Below, piece by piece: positions 1 to 8,731 of a DNA stretch of 45,069 nt. The stretch comes from Betaproteobacteria bacterium (GTDB lineage Bacteria > Pseudomonadota > Gammaproteobacteria > Burkholderiales > Burkholderiaceae_C). The notes below the pieces were generated by a model. It saw only the letters and a list, made by a program, of their open reading frames with translations, did no database searches and was not told the origin of the DNA. Position numbers and translations under genes: made by a program. Numbering within the stretch: the first letter of the stretch is position 1; every line of letters begins with the position of its first letter. The stretch spans positions 1 through 45,069 of the forward strand of contig RFRO01000003.1 in assembly GCA_009924455.1 (NCBI GenBank). The letters are read 5' to 3'.

Positions 1-2
1 AG

Positions 3-404
3 GCGGTTGAAGTCGGCGAAGAACCTTGGGTGGAAGCGCGCATGCTGCACCTGTCCGAAGAACTGCGGTGCCTGGTGTGCCAAAACGAAACGCTGGCCTC
101 TTCACGCGCCGAACTGGCCAACGACTTGCGCGTGGAAGTGCGCGGCCTGGTCAAAGCCGGAAAAACCGATACCGAAATCAAGCAGTACCTGGTGGCGCGC
201 TACGGCGACTTTGTGCTGTACCGGCCGGAAGTGAAACCAGTGACCTGGTTGCTGTGGTTCGGCCCCTTTGCCGTGCTGCTGGGCGGGATCGGCATGGTCT
301 GGCTCTACATGCGCGAACGCCAAAAACAAACCGAGCAGACGCGCCTGAGCGAAGCCCAACTGGCGCGCGCCGACCACCTACTCAACCCGGCGGACCACCC
401 GTGA
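3..404 (+). CDS. ccmH: CcmH, cytochrome c maturation thiol oxidoreductase (5' partial)
   Basis: This is the C-terminal part of CcmH, which holds apocytochrome c heme-binding cysteines reduced for heme attachment on the periplasmic side of the membrane. The hallmark LRCLVCQN redox motif is close to the window edge. It is followed by the helical CcmH domain and one membrane helix (TWLLWFGPFAVLLGGIGMVW), then a charged tail. The ORF track starts at an internal GTG (30), but the frame is open to the window edge and the signal peptide is missing, so the true start lies upstream. The stop overlaps the next gene as GTGA, which suggests translational coupling with ccmI. Confidence 0.93.
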   Translation, partial: AVEVGEEPWVEARMLHLSEELRCLVCQNETLASSRAELANDLRVEVRGLVKAGKTDTEIKQYLVARYGDFVLYRPEVKPVTWLLWFGPFAVLLGGIGMVWLYMRERQKQTEQTRLSEAQLARADHLLNPADHP

Positions 405-1645
405 ATCCTGTTTCCCAATTTGTTGCCATCGCTTTGGCCCTCACCTTTGCGGTGGTCGCAGTTTTGTTGTGGTCCATGTTGCGCAAGCCGAAGTCCGGCC
501 GCGCAGACGCCCCCGATGAGGACAACGCGCGCATCTACCGCGAGGAACTGCAGGAATTGCAAGACGCCGTGCAATCGGGCGATATGGCCCCGGCCGACTT
601 CGATCGCGCGCGGCAAGACCTCTCGATACGCGTGGTGCAAGACATTCCCGAAGCGACCCATGCGGCGGCCAACGCCTCCAGCAACAGCCAACGCGCTGTC
701 GTCAGTGCAGTAGTGCTGGCACTTGTTTTTCCCCTACTGGGCGCATTCGTCTACCTGACCCTTGGTGATCCGATGGCCGTCGCCGAACCATCCCTGGCCG
801 CGCATGCTGGTAGTGATGGCACGCCAGATTACGCGGCCATGGAGGCGGAGCTCAAGGTCAAACTTCAGGCCAATCCCCAGGACACCCAAAGCTGGGTGTT
901 GCTGGGCCGTACGTACCGCAACCAAAACCAGTATGACGCCGCCATAGAGGCGTACAACCGGGCCGTGGCACTGGATGCTGATGACCGGCTTGCCATCGAA
1001 CGGGTGGAGGTGATTGCCGCCAAAAACGGCGGCCAATTTGCCGGCGAACCCTGGAACGTGATCCGCAAAATTCTGGCCAAGAACCCGCAACATGCCAACG
1101 CCTTACTCCTGGCTGGGAGCGCCGCCTTTTCAGAAGGACAATTCAAACAAGCGTTGGCTTATTGGACAACACTGCGCGGCCAGCTCGCCGACGGCAGCCA
1201 AGAGGCGCTGGCTGTGGACAACGCACTGCGCGCAGCGGCGGAAAAAGCCGGAGTAGAACTGAGTGCCCAAGTCACAAAAGCAGAACCCGCCGCCAACGCT
1301 GCAAGCCGCATCAGCGGCCGCGTCACGATATCCGATAGCGTGAAATCCAAGGCCGATCCCACCGATGTGGTCTTTATCTATGCGCAGGCCGAACAAGGCA
1401 GCCCGATGCCACTGGCCATCATGCGCACCACCGTGCAAGCGCTTCCGCTGGACTTCAGCCTGGACGACAGCATGGCCATGCGCCCCGAGGCCAAGCTATC
1501 CGGTCAATCCCATGTGACCGTGAAGGCCCGTATTTCCAAATCGGGCCAAGCCATACCGCAGCCCGGCGACCTGATCGGAACACTGCCGCATGTAGCCGTA
1601 GGCGCGAAGCAGGTGAAGCTGACGATCAGTGAAGTGGTGAATTAG
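401..1645 (+). CDS. ccmI: CcmI, c-type cytochrome biogenesis protein with TPRs
   Basis: This is a 414-aa CcmI/CycH-type protein that presents apocytochrome c to the heme-ligation machinery. It has an N-terminal membrane helix (about residues 5-25), a cytoplasmic segment rich in acidic and basic residues (REELQELQDAV), and a second helix (about 105-125). A periplasmic TPR region follows (SWVLLGRTYRNQNQYDAAIEAY), then a C-terminal beta-rich domain (SGRVTISDSVKSKA). I chose GTG 401 because it gives the expected N-terminus MNPVSQFVAIALALTF and overlaps the ccmH stop by 4 nt. The ORF track extends to 26, but that part is the ccmH sequence read out of frame. It looks like the last gene of the ccm operon. 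Confidence 0.9.
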   Translation: MNPVSQFVAIALALTFAVVAVLLWSMLRKPKSGRADAPDEDNARIYREELQELQDAVQSGDMAPADFDRARQDLSIRVVQDIPEATHAAANASSNSQRAVVSAVVLALVFPLLGAFVYLTLGDPMAVAEPSLAAHAGSDGTPDYAAMEAELKVKLQANPQDTQSWVLLGRTYRNQNQYDAAIEAYNRAVALDADDRLAIERVEVIAAKNGGQFAGEPWNVIRKILAKNPQHANALLLAGSAAFSEGQFKQALAYWTTLRGQLADGSQEALAVDNALRAAAEKAGVELSAQVTKAEPAANAASRISGRVTISDSVKSKADPTDVVFIYAQAEQGSPMPLAIMRTTVQALPLDFSLDDSMAMRPEAKLSGQSHVTVKARISKSGQAIPQPGDLIGTLPHVAVGAKQVKLTISEVVN

Positions 1646-1664
1646 CGCAGGGCCTCGGCGCGCG

Positions 1665-2411
1665 TTAAGGTTTGCACACACTGTTCAAAACATTGCTCAC
1701 CACGCGCGCGCCCTGCAGGGCAGAACCGCCAGCTTCCCGCGCAGCCTTTTGGATATCAGCCTCTGTGACAGCGTCATTTGGGCTGCTCTTGGCATCCGAA
1801 ATCAACAGCGGGTACCCATTTCCCTGTGCTTCGATATAGCCCATCACCGGGCCATCGATGTTGAATGATCGCGCCCTGCATTGAACATCCACGGGCACAG
1901 CAATCGAGCCAACACCAATCCTTTTGCTTAACATGTAAGGGCTCTTTGTGTCGAAACTCACCAGCACCTTGAATTTACGCGCGTTGCCATCCTTGACTAA
2001 GTCTGCAAAGTTAACAAACACACGCGCTCCAGCCAACCGCAAGGGGCCCTGATCCATCAGTTCATCGCTGAATTGATCAATGAATGTATAGGTCCCCGGC
2101 CGCACAACAGGCGCTGAGGGGTCGAACACCGTACCGTTCATGAAATCGGCATCGATTACCACCCCGCCGCCGAGGTCCTCCCGAACATGGCACATGTGCC
2201 ATTCCTTGAACCATTGGTTGTCGGGGCATGGTGGAAGTTTCAGCCGGGGCTTTGCATCAGGCACGCGTCCACCGTTGCCGTCTTCCGGGCACACACCCAG
2301 TTGGCTGCGCGTGCCATTTGCACAGACCCTTTCTTGGGCCAAGAGTTGTGTGTTTGCAGCAAGCAACACGACGGCCAGGGTGAGGATGCTTGCGCGAAGG
2401 TTTGAGACCAT
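1665..2411 (-). CDS. Secreted protein of unknown function
   Basis: I do not recognise the family. The start at 2411 gives a clear Sec signal peptide (MVSNLRASILTLAVVLLAAN, cleavage probably near LLAQ-ERV) and has AAGG about 8 nt upstream. The longer ORF start at 2534 has no such features. The mature protein is about 220 residues with several cysteines near the N-terminus (RVCANG, GVCPED, LPPCPDNQW, WHMCHV) and two more later (VQCRARS, final SVCKP), so periplasmic disulfides are likely. It sits alone between the ccm operon, which converges on it, and tRNA-Ser. Function cannot be assigned from sequence. Confidence 0.75.
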   Translation of the reverse strand: MVSNLRASILTLAVVLLAANTQLLAQERVCANGTRSQLGVCPEDGNGGRVPDAKPRLKLPPCPDNQWFKEWHMCHVREDLGGGVVIDADFMNGTVFDPSAPVVRPGTYTFIDQFSDELMDQGPLRLAGARVFVNFADLVKDGNARKFKVLVSFDTKSPYMLSKRIGVGSIAVPVDVQCRARSFNIDGPVMGYIEAQGNGYPLLISDAKSSPNDAVTEADIQKAAREAGGSALQGARVVSNVLNSVCKP

Positions 2412-2608
2412 ATAAAGCCTTAGTTTGAATGCTCCACCGACGCACCCGCAGGTGTGACCCCTCGGGATTGGGACCTCGATTGGCAGCTGGCTAGTGTGAT
2501 TGGTTGGACGTTGGCCCACTATTTTGAGAGGCACGCACCAACTTTTTGGTGGGATGTGGGTATATGTTCACATCCACGTCGATGCATATTTTCAGTTGCA
2601 TGACAATC

Positions 2609-2698
2609 TGGCGGAGAAGGCGGGATTCGAACCCGCGGAGGGTTTTACCCCTCGCACGCTTTCCAGGCGTGTGACTTAAACCACTCATCCACCTCTCC
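2609..2698 (-). tRNA. tRNA-Ser (anticodon GGA)
   Basis: Read on the minus strand this folds as a class II tRNA. The acceptor arm GGAGAGG pairs with CTTCTCC with one G-U. The D-loop contains GAGTGG, the anticodon loop is CTGGAAA (GGA), and there is a long variable arm (GCGAGGGGTAAAACCCTCCGC). The T-arm carries GGTTCGAATCC, and the discriminator G is followed by an encoded CCA. The GGA anticodon reads UCC/UCU serine codons. No integrase or att-like duplication is visible nearby. Confidence 0.95.
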
Positions 2699-2746
2699 GG
2701 AGACTGCGATTCTAACCGCCTGAAAAAGCGGAGCGTCCCAATGCGC

Positions 2747-5089
2747 TCACGCGCCGCTGCGTTTGCGCGTGGCGCGCGCCGCGCCGGTGACGCGCGGCGG
2801 CAAACCGGTGTGCTGGGTCAGCATACGGCCAGGCACCGGTTGGCGGTTGGGCTTTTGCGCGGGGGCGGCAGTGGAATTTTTGCGCCGCGCACTTTGGTAA
2901 CTGCCGTCCACCAAGGGTTGGAAGGTGGGAATCAAATGGTGCTTGCCATTGCCGATCAAATCGGCGCGGCCCATGGCCTTGAGCGCTTCGCGCAGCAGCG
3001 GCCAGTTATTCGGATCGTGGTAGCGCAAAAACGCTTTGTGCAAACGGCGGCGCTTTTCACCGCGCACGATGTCCACGGTTTCTTCATCACTTTTCGCCGT
3101 GCGATGGATTTTGCGCAGGGGGTTGCGCCCGCTGTGGTACATGGCGGTAGCCGTGGCCATGGGGCTGGGGTAAAAGGTCTGCACCTGGTCGGCGCGGAAA
3201 CCGTTTTTCTTCAGCCACACGGCCAAATGCAGCATGTCTTCATCGCTGGTGCCGGGGTGTGCGGCGATGAAATACGGGATCAAGAACTGCTTTTTGCCCG
3301 CCTCCAGGCTGAACTTGTCGAACAAGGCCTTGAACTTGTCGTACGAGCCGATGCCGGGCTTCATCATTTTGGAGAGCGGGCCGGTTTCAGTGTGCTCCGG
3401 CGCTATCTTGAGGTAGCCGCCCACGTGGTGCTGCGCCAGCTCTTTGATGTACTCGGGGCTTTTGACCGCCAGGTCATAGCGCAGGCCTGAGCCGATCAAA
3501 ATCTTTTTGATGCCCTTGAGCGCGCGCCCGCGCCGGTACATCTTGATCAGCGGACCGTGGTCGGTGGTGAGGTTCTGGCAAACGCCCGGATAAACACAGC
3601 TGGGTTTGCGGCAGGCGGCTTCAATCTCGGGGGATTTGCAGCCCAGCCGGTACATATTGGCCGTGGGGCCGCCCAGATCGGAGATGGTGCCGGTGAAGCC
3701 CTTTACCTTGTCGCGGATGTCTTCCATCTCTTTGATGACCGAGTCTTCCGAGCGGCTCTGGATGATGCGCCCCTCGTGCTCTGTGATCGAACAAAACGTG
3801 CAGCCGCCAAAGCAGCCGCGCATGATGTTTACGCTGAAGCGGATCATCTCCCAGGCCGGTATTTTGGTCACCCCATCGTGGCCGCCCTGCGCGTCGGCAT
3901 ACGCCGGGTGCGGGCTTCGCGCATACGGCAGGTCGAACACCATGTCCATCTCGGCGGTGGTCAGCGGAATCGGCGGCGGGGTGATCCAAATGTCACGCGC
4001 GGTTGCGCCCGTGCCATGGGCCTGCACCAGCGCGCGGGCGTTGCCGGGGTTGGTCTCCAGGTGCAGCACGCGGTTGGCGTGGGCGTACAACACCGGATCA
4101 CTTTTGACCGCCTCGTAGCTGGGCAGACGGATCACGGAGCGCTCACGCGGCGGCACTTTGAGTTTGGCTTTGAGCGCCGGGTTGGCTTGGAAGACCATTG
4201 CTTTGCCCTGGGCGGCGGTCTCAGCCGCATGGGCAACTTGCTTGGCCTCGTCGTCGCGGGCGCAGGTGGCTCCGTTTTCCACCGCAAGTTCGGCCGTGGT
4301 CATGTAGGGATTGAAATGCGCCTCCACCCGACCCGGGGTGTCCACGCTGGTGGAATCGATCTCTATCCATTCGGCGTTACCCGGATCGTCGGGCCGGCGC
4401 ACAAACGCGGTTCCGCGCACATCGGTGATCTGCGCCACGGGCTCTTTGGCCGCCAGCCGGTGCGCGATTTCCACGATCGCACGCTCGGCGTTCCCGTACA
4501 AGAGCAAATCACACTTGGCGTCAACCACAATCGAGCGACGCACCTTGTCACTCCAATAGTCGTAGTGGGCGATGCGGCGCAGGCTGCCCTCGATACCACC
4601 CAGAATCAGCGGCACGTCTTTGAAAGCCTCGCGGCAACGCTGGCTGTACACAATGGCGGCGCGGTCCGGCCGCTTGCCGCCGATGTCGCCGGGCGTGTAC
4701 GCATCGTCACTGCGGATCTTGCGGTCTGCGGTGTAGCGGTTGATCATGGAATCCATGTTGCCGCTGGTCACACCCCAAAACAGATTGGGCTTGCCCAAAA
4801 CTTTGAAGGCCTCGGCGCTGGTCCAGTCCGGCTGCGCGATGATGCCGACCCGAAAGCCCTGCGCCTCCAGCATGCGGCCCACCACCGCCATGCCGAAGCT
4901 AGGGTGATCGACATAGGCGTCACCGGTTACCAGCACGATGTCACAGCTGTCCCATCCCAGCTTGTCCATCTCGGCGCGGCTCATCGGTAGAAACGGCGCG
5001 GTCCCGAAACGCGAGGCCCAGTACTTGCGGTAGCTACCCAGCGGCTTGGCAGCGCGGGCAAAGAAGGACACGTCAAGGGGAGCGTTCAT
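2747..5089 (-). CDS. ygiQ: YgiQ family radical SAM protein
   Basis: This is a 780-aa member of the YgiQ family (UPF0313), radical SAM enzymes whose substrate is not established. The N-terminal half carries the family region starting [18 protein letters not shown]. Around residue 420 is the CX3CX2C iron-sulfur motif ([16 protein letters not shown]) that binds 4Fe-4S and SAM. The C-terminal tail is basic and Ala/Arg/Lys-rich, probably disordered. Length fits the family and the frame is intact. It is divergent from the amino acid transporter operon, with about 87 bp between starts. The long plus-strand ORF at 3557-4990 is its antisense shadow. Confidence 0.92.
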   Translation of the reverse strand: MNAPLDVSFFARAAKPLGSYRKYWASRFGTAPFLPMSRAEMDKLGWDSCDIVLVTGDAYVDHPSFGMAVVGRMLEAQGFRVGIIAQPDWTSAEAFKVLGKPNLFWGVTSGNMDSMINRYTADRKIRSDDAYTPGDIGGKRPDRAAIVYSQRCREAFKDVPLILGGIEGSLRRIAHYDYWSDKVRRSIVVDAKCDLLLYGNAERAIVEIAHRLAAKEPVAQITDVRGTAFVRRPDDPGNAEWIEIDSTSVDTPGRVEAHFNPYMTTAELAVENGATCARDDEAKQVAHAAETAAQGKAMVFQANPALKAKLKVPPRERSVIRLPSYEAVKSDPVLYAHANRVLHLETNPGNARALVQAHGTGATARDIWITPPPIPLTTAEMDMVFDLPYARSPHPAYADAQGGHDGVTKIPAWEMIRFSVNIMRGCFGGCTFCSITEHEGRIIQSRSEDSVIKEMEDIRDKVKGFTGTISDLGGPTANMYRLGCKSPEIEAACRKPSCVYPGVCQNLTTDHGPLIKMYRRGRALKGIKKILIGSGLRYDLAVKSPEYIKELAQHHVGGYLKIAPEHTETGPLSKMMKPGIGSYDKFKALFDKFSLEAGKKQFLIPYFIAAHPGTSDEDMLHLAVWLKKNGFRADQVQTFYPSPMATATAMYHSGRNPLRKIHRTAKSDEETVDIVRGEKRRRLHKAFLRYHDPNNWPLLREALKAMGRADLIGNGKHHLIPTFQPLVDGSYQSARRKNSTAAPAQKPNRQPVPGRMLTQHTGLPPRVTGAARATRKRSGA

Positions 5090-5176
5090 CGGCCAAGTTT
5101 ACCTTTGCACCTAAAATCCGAGACAGTCCTGCCCTCAGACACCAGCGGGACATTCCCACTCTTCAAAGGTTGTTTC

Positions 5177-6016
5177 ATGAAAAAACTGTTCCTCGGCCTG
5201 TCCGTTTTGACATTGTTGGCCGCGTGCGGCAAAAAAGCCGAAGCGCCGGCTCCAGCACCCGCACCCGCCGCCGAACAAGTCGCTGCGGCCCCAGCCGCTC
5301 CAACCGAACTCAAAGTGGCCATTGACCCGACCTACGAGCCATTCACTTACAAGACCGCAGATGGCCAGCCAACTGGCTTTGACGTGGACATCGCCAACGC
5401 GGTGTGCGAGCAAATCAAACGCAAGTGCGTTTTTGTCGAGCAAGTGTGGGACAGCATGATCCCCGGCCTGAATGCCAAAAAATACGACGTCATCATCAGC
5501 TCCATGTCGATCACCGATGACCGTCTGAAAGAAGTCGACTTCACCGACAAGTACTACAACACCCCCAGCCGCATCGTGCTGAAGAAAACCGTCAAGTACA
5601 CCGACCCCGCCTCGATCAAAGGCAAGAAAATCGGCGTGCTCAAAGGCTCTACCCAAGAGGCCTATGCCATGGGCGAACTCAAGCCCGCCGGTGTGGTGGT
5701 CAACAGCTACGAAGCGCAAGACCAGGTTTATCTGGATATCAAATCCGGCCGTCTGGACGGAACCGTGGCCGACTTCATGGAGGTAACTGGCGGTTTCCTC
5801 AGCAAGCCCGAAGGCGCGAAATTCGCCCTAGCCGGTCCTGATCTGAAAGAGCCGAAGTACTTCGGCTACGGCGCCGGCATCGCCCTGCGCAAGGGCGAAG
5901 ACGCGCTCAAAGGCGAGTTGAATGCCGCCATCAAAGCGATCCGCGAAAACGGCAGCTACAAGACCCTGAACGACAAGTATTTCGCCAAGTTCAACATCGA
6001 CGTGTACGGCGAATAA
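5177..6016 (+). CDS. aotJ: Basic amino acid ABC transporter, substrate-binding lipoprotein (AotJ/HisJ type)
   Basis: This is a 279-aa periplasmic binding protein (SBP family 3) for polar or basic amino acids. A lipoprotein signal ends in LLAAC-GKK, followed by an Ala/Pro linker (PAPAPAPAAEQ). The binding domain starts at LKVAIDPTYEPFTY and contains GFDVDIANAVCEQ, the family 3 signature region. Start 5177 has AAAGG upstream; the ORF start at 5105 lacks the signal peptide. It heads an operon with two permeases, an AstE-like protein and an ATPase, the order known for aotJQMOP (arginine/ornithine uptake) in Pseudomonas. Substrate (Arg/Orn/Lys/His) is inferred from that match only. A terminator follows directly. 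Confidence 0.85.
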   Translation: MKKLFLGLSVLTLLAACGKKAEAPAPAPAPAAEQVAAAPAAPTELKVAIDPTYEPFTYKTADGQPTGFDVDIANAVCEQIKRKCVFVEQVWDSMIPGLNAKKYDVIISSMSITDDRLKEVDFTDKYYNTPSRIVLKKTVKYTDPASIKGKKIGVLKGSTQEAYAMGELKPAGVVVNSYEAQDQVYLDIKSGRLDGTVADFMEVTGGFLSKPEGAKFALAGPDLKEPKYFGYGAGIALRKGEDALKGELNAAIKAIRENGSYKTLNDKYFAKFNIDVYGE

Positions 6017-6055
6017 GCCCCTGCTCCGGCCGACCCCAAGGGTCGGCACAGCCAC

Positions 6056-6093
6056 AAATCGGCGCACTTTGACCAGAGTGCGCCGATTTTTTT
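6056..6093 (+). terminator. Strong intrinsic terminator between aotJ and aotQ
   Basis: A perfect 13-bp stem (AAATCGGCGCACT / AGTGCGCCGATTT) with an 8-nt loop is followed by more Ts, giving a run of seven. A second, smaller stem (GCCGACC/GGTCGGC, 6029-6047) lies just upstream. It sits between the binding-protein gene and the permease genes of the same operon, so it probably acts as a partial terminator giving more binding protein than membrane components. Confidence 0.88.
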
Positions 6094-6152
6094 GCGTCTG
6101 CGGAAGCAGAAACCGGAGAATTGGGCCGGTTTTCGGTTACACCTGACTGCCC

Positions 6153-6839
6153 ATGCATGCCTATTACCTCAGCATCCTGCAAGCCTCGTTGGTGACGATA
6201 GCGGTGTCGCTGGCATCGCTGGCGGTATCCGTGGTTTTCGGCTTGCTCGGGGCTGCAGCGCGCTTGTCCCCGGGACGCCTGGCGTCGGCCGCAGGCACCG
6301 CCTACACCACGGTCGTGCGCGGCATCCCTGATCTGGTGATGATGCTGCTGGTGTTTTACGGCGGCACAATGGGACTGAACCACCTGATGGAAGCGCTGGG
6401 CCGTAAAGGCTCGGTGGATATCAATCCCTTTGTGGCCGGGGTGCTGACGCTGGGCTTTATCTACGGCGCCTACATGACCGAAACCTTTCGCGGCGCGATT
6501 CTGGCGATTCCGCGCGGGCAGGCCGAGGCGGCCTGGGCCTTTGGCATGGGACGGCGGCAAACCTTTCTGCGCATTACCGCGCCGCAGATGGTCCGCTACG
6601 CCCTGCCCGGCTTTACCAACAACTGGCTGGTACTGATCAAGTCGACCGCGCTGGTCAGCCTGATCGGTTTGCAGGAGATGACCTACATCGCCAAGCAGGC
6701 CAGCGCTGCCACCCGCTCGCCATTCGAGTTTTTCCTGTTCACTGCCGCGCTGTTTTTGCTGTTCACCAGCGCCTCGCTGTGGGTTTTGCGTCGCTTGGAC
6801 GCGCGCTACAGCCTGGGTACCCGGCGGGTATCGCTGTGA
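6153..6839 (+). CDS. aotQ: Amino acid ABC transporter permease (AotQ/HisQ type)
   Basis: This is a 228-aa inner-membrane permease of the HisQM family. It has about five hydrophobic segments and the cytoplasmic EAA loop that docks on the ATPase (QAEAAWAFGMGRRQTFLRI). The N-terminal region TYTTVVRGIPDLVMM-type (here AYTTVVRGIPDLVMML) is the family signature RGxP. It forms a heterodimeric channel with the next gene product. The gene is 136 bp after aotJ, beyond the terminator. The gap to the next start is 13 bp. Confidence 0.88.
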   Translation: MHAYYLSILQASLVTIAVSLASLAVSVVFGLLGAAARLSPGRLASAAGTAYTTVVRGIPDLVMMLLVFYGGTMGLNHLMEALGRKGSVDINPFVAGVLTLGFIYGAYMTETFRGAILAIPRGQAEAAWAFGMGRRQTFLRITAPQMVRYALPGFTNNWLVLIKSTALVSLIGLQEMTYIAKQASAATRSPFEFFLFTAALFLLFTSASLWVLRRLDARYSLGTRRVSL

Positions 6840-6852
6840 TGGAGTGCGCCGC

Positions 6853-7566
6853 ATGAAGTGGGACGTCATCTTCCAGCCCAACAACCTGGCGCTGTACGGC
6901 GAGGGCATTCTGACCACGCTGGCCCTGCTGTTCTCCAGCCTGGCCATTGGCGCGGTGCTGGCGCTGCTGTTTGCGCTGGCGCTCACCGGGCGCTCCGCCG
7001 TGTTGCGCGCGGTGGTGGGGGCTTACACCTACGTGGTGCGCGGCACACCCTTGCTGATACAGGTGTATTTGATCTACTACGGCCTGGGCCAGCTCGAATG
7101 GATCCAAGCGCGGTGGGACGACATCTGGCCCTGGACTTACTTCAAAGAACCATTTTTCTGTGCCCTGCTGGCCTTCAGCCTGAACACCGCCGGCTACACC
7201 GCTGAGATGTTGGCCGGCGCCATCCGCGAAACCAGTGCCGGCGAGATCGAAGCGGCGCAGGCCTACGGCATGGGCCACTGGCGCACGGTGTGGCGCGTCA
7301 TCCTGCCCAGCGCGCTGCGCCGCTCGCTTCCCGCGTACAGCAACGAAGTGGTGATGATGCTGCAAAGCACCAGCCTGGCCAGCGCGGTGCCCAGCATGAT
7401 CGACGTCACCTCCGCCGCCAGCCGCGTCTACAGCAAGTTTTATCTGCCCTTTGAGGCTTTTTTATTTGCCGCGGGCATCTACCTGCTCGCCACCTTTATG
7501 CTGGTGGGCCTGTTCCGCTCGGCCGAACGGCATTTCCTGGCCTACCTGTCACCACAAAAAGCCTGA
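6853..7566 (+). CDS. aotM: Amino acid ABC transporter permease (AotM/HisM type)
   Basis: This is a 237-aa second permease of the HisQM family. It has the RGTPLLIQVYLIYYGLGQ signature, the EAA loop EIEAAQAYGMGHWRTVWRV and several transmembrane helices. I chose ATG 6853 (MKWDVIFQP) with GGAG about 9 nt upstream over the in-frame GTG at 6844. It pairs with AotQ in the membrane and with the ATPase encoded two genes downstream. Confidence 0.88.
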   Translation: MKWDVIFQPNNLALYGEGILTTLALLFSSLAIGAVLALLFALALTGRSAVLRAVVGAYTYVVRGTPLLIQVYLIYYGLGQLEWIQARWDDIWPWTYFKEPFFCALLAFSLNTAGYTAEMLAGAIRETSAGEIEAAQAYGMGHWRTVWRVILPSALRRSLPAYSNEVVMMLQSTSLASAVPSMIDVTSAASRVYSKFYLPFEAFLFAAGIYLLATFMLVGLFRSAERHFLAYLSPQKA

Positions 7567-7592
7567 ACCGCACGCCCCGTAATCTGTACCCC

Positions 7593-8723
7593 ATGCAACG
7601 CCACGACCACCTACTCCGCTCACCCAGCCTGGGCCGCCAGACCACACTGAGCAGTTTGCATTTCGGCACCCCCGGCAGCGGCCCCAAGGTCTATATCCAG
7701 GCCAGCCTGCACGCCGAAGAACTTCCCGGCATGTTGGCGGCCTACCACCTGCGCCCCCTATTGGAGGCCGCAGACTCACGCGGGCAAATCCACGGCGAGG
7801 TGGTGCTGGTGCCCATGGCGAACCCGGTCGGTGCGGCGCAACGCCTGCAGCACAAACCCATGGGGCGTTTTGAATTCAACACAGGCGGGAACTTCAACCG
7901 CCATTTCCCGGACTTCTTCGCCCGCATCAGCGCCGAGGTGCTCCCCGCGCTGGGCGACGACGCAGGCGCCAATGTTGCTCTGGTCCGCCAGGCTATGCGG
8001 CGCTATCTGGAACAGTGGCAAACGGACACCGAATTGGCCAGCCTGCGCAGGCAGTTGCTGCTGCTCTCTTATGACGCCGATTACGTACTCGACCTGCATT
8101 GCGACTGCGAAGCCGTTCTGCATTTTTATTGCGAAGAAAGCTGCTGGCCGCAGCTCGCACCGCTGGCCCACTATCTGCATAGCCGGGCGATTTTGCTGGC
8201 CAAAAATTCCGGCAGCAGCCCGTTTGACGAGAGCCTCTCGGGCGTCTGGTGGCGGCTGGCGGATGCGCTGGCGGCCAGCGGATCGACCGCGCCCCTGCCC
8301 CAAGCCTGCCTGAGCACCACGATCGAGCTGCGCGGTGAGGCCCAAGTCGAGCACCGTTTGGCCGCGCAGGACGCCCAGGCGATTGCCAACTACCTGCGCC
8401 ACGTCGGCGTCTTGCGTGATGTGCCCGCTGCAGTCCCGCCACCGCCGGCGTGTGAAGCCACACCGCTGGCCGGATCGGAAACCCTGTACGCCCCCGTTCC
8501 CGGTCTGGTCGTGTTTGCGGTCGAGCCGGGTCAGCAACTGCGCGCGGGCGATTTGGTCGCTGAATTGATTGATCCGCTGGCCCACACGGCGCAGCGCGTG
8601 TGCGCCGGCGTGGACGGCGTCTTATATGCCCGCATCCGGGACCGCTATGTCACCACCGGCTGTGAACTGGCCAAGATTGCCGGCGCGGTCGCCTTTCGCA
8701 GTGGCGAATTGCTCGGAGCCTGA
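7593..8723 (+). CDS. aotO: AstE/aspartoacylase-family zinc carboxypeptidase-like protein (AotO type)
   Basis: This 376-aa M14-type protein of the succinylglutamate desuccinylase/aspartoacylase family shows the zinc ligands HAEE (QASLHAEELPG, about residue 34) and a later His in DLHCDCEAVLHFY. The asparagine/arginine-rich substrate region is NFNRHFPDF. A C-terminal barrel-sandwich domain follows (APVPGLVVFAVEPGQQL). It lies between permease and ATPase genes, exactly where aotO lies in Pseudomonas aot operons. It probably hydrolyses an N-acyl amino acid or modifies imported substrate, but its reaction is not known and I infer its link to transport from position only. Confidence 0.82.
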   Translation: MQRHDHLLRSPSLGRQTTLSSLHFGTPGSGPKVYIQASLHAEELPGMLAAYHLRPLLEAADSRGQIHGEVVLVPMANPVGAAQRLQHKPMGRFEFNTGGNFNRHFPDFFARISAEVLPALGDDAGANVALVRQAMRRYLEQWQTDTELASLRRQLLLLSYDADYVLDLHCDCEAVLHFYCEESCWPQLAPLAHYLHSRAILLAKNSGSSPFDESLSGVWWRLADALAASGSTAPLPQACLSTTIELRGEAQVEHRLAAQDAQAIANYLRHVGVLRDVPAAVPPPPACEATPLAGSETLYAPVPGLVVFAVEPGQQLRAGDLVAELIDPLAHTAQRVCAGVDGVLYARIRDRYVTTGCELAKIAGAVAFRSGELLGA

Positions 8724-8731
8724 ATACAACC

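Noticed and set aside
2552-2575. GGATGTG/CACATCC stem-loop near tRNA-Ser as terminator
   Set aside because: No T-run follows on either strand, and the stem is only 7 bp.
2412-2700. tRNA-Ser as an island integration site
   Set aside because: No integrase, direct repeat of the tRNA 3' end or composition change is seen.
3557-4990. 477-aa plus-strand ORF opposite ygiQ
   Set aside because: It is His/Gly/Val-rich without domain character; a shadow of a GC-rich gene on the other strand.
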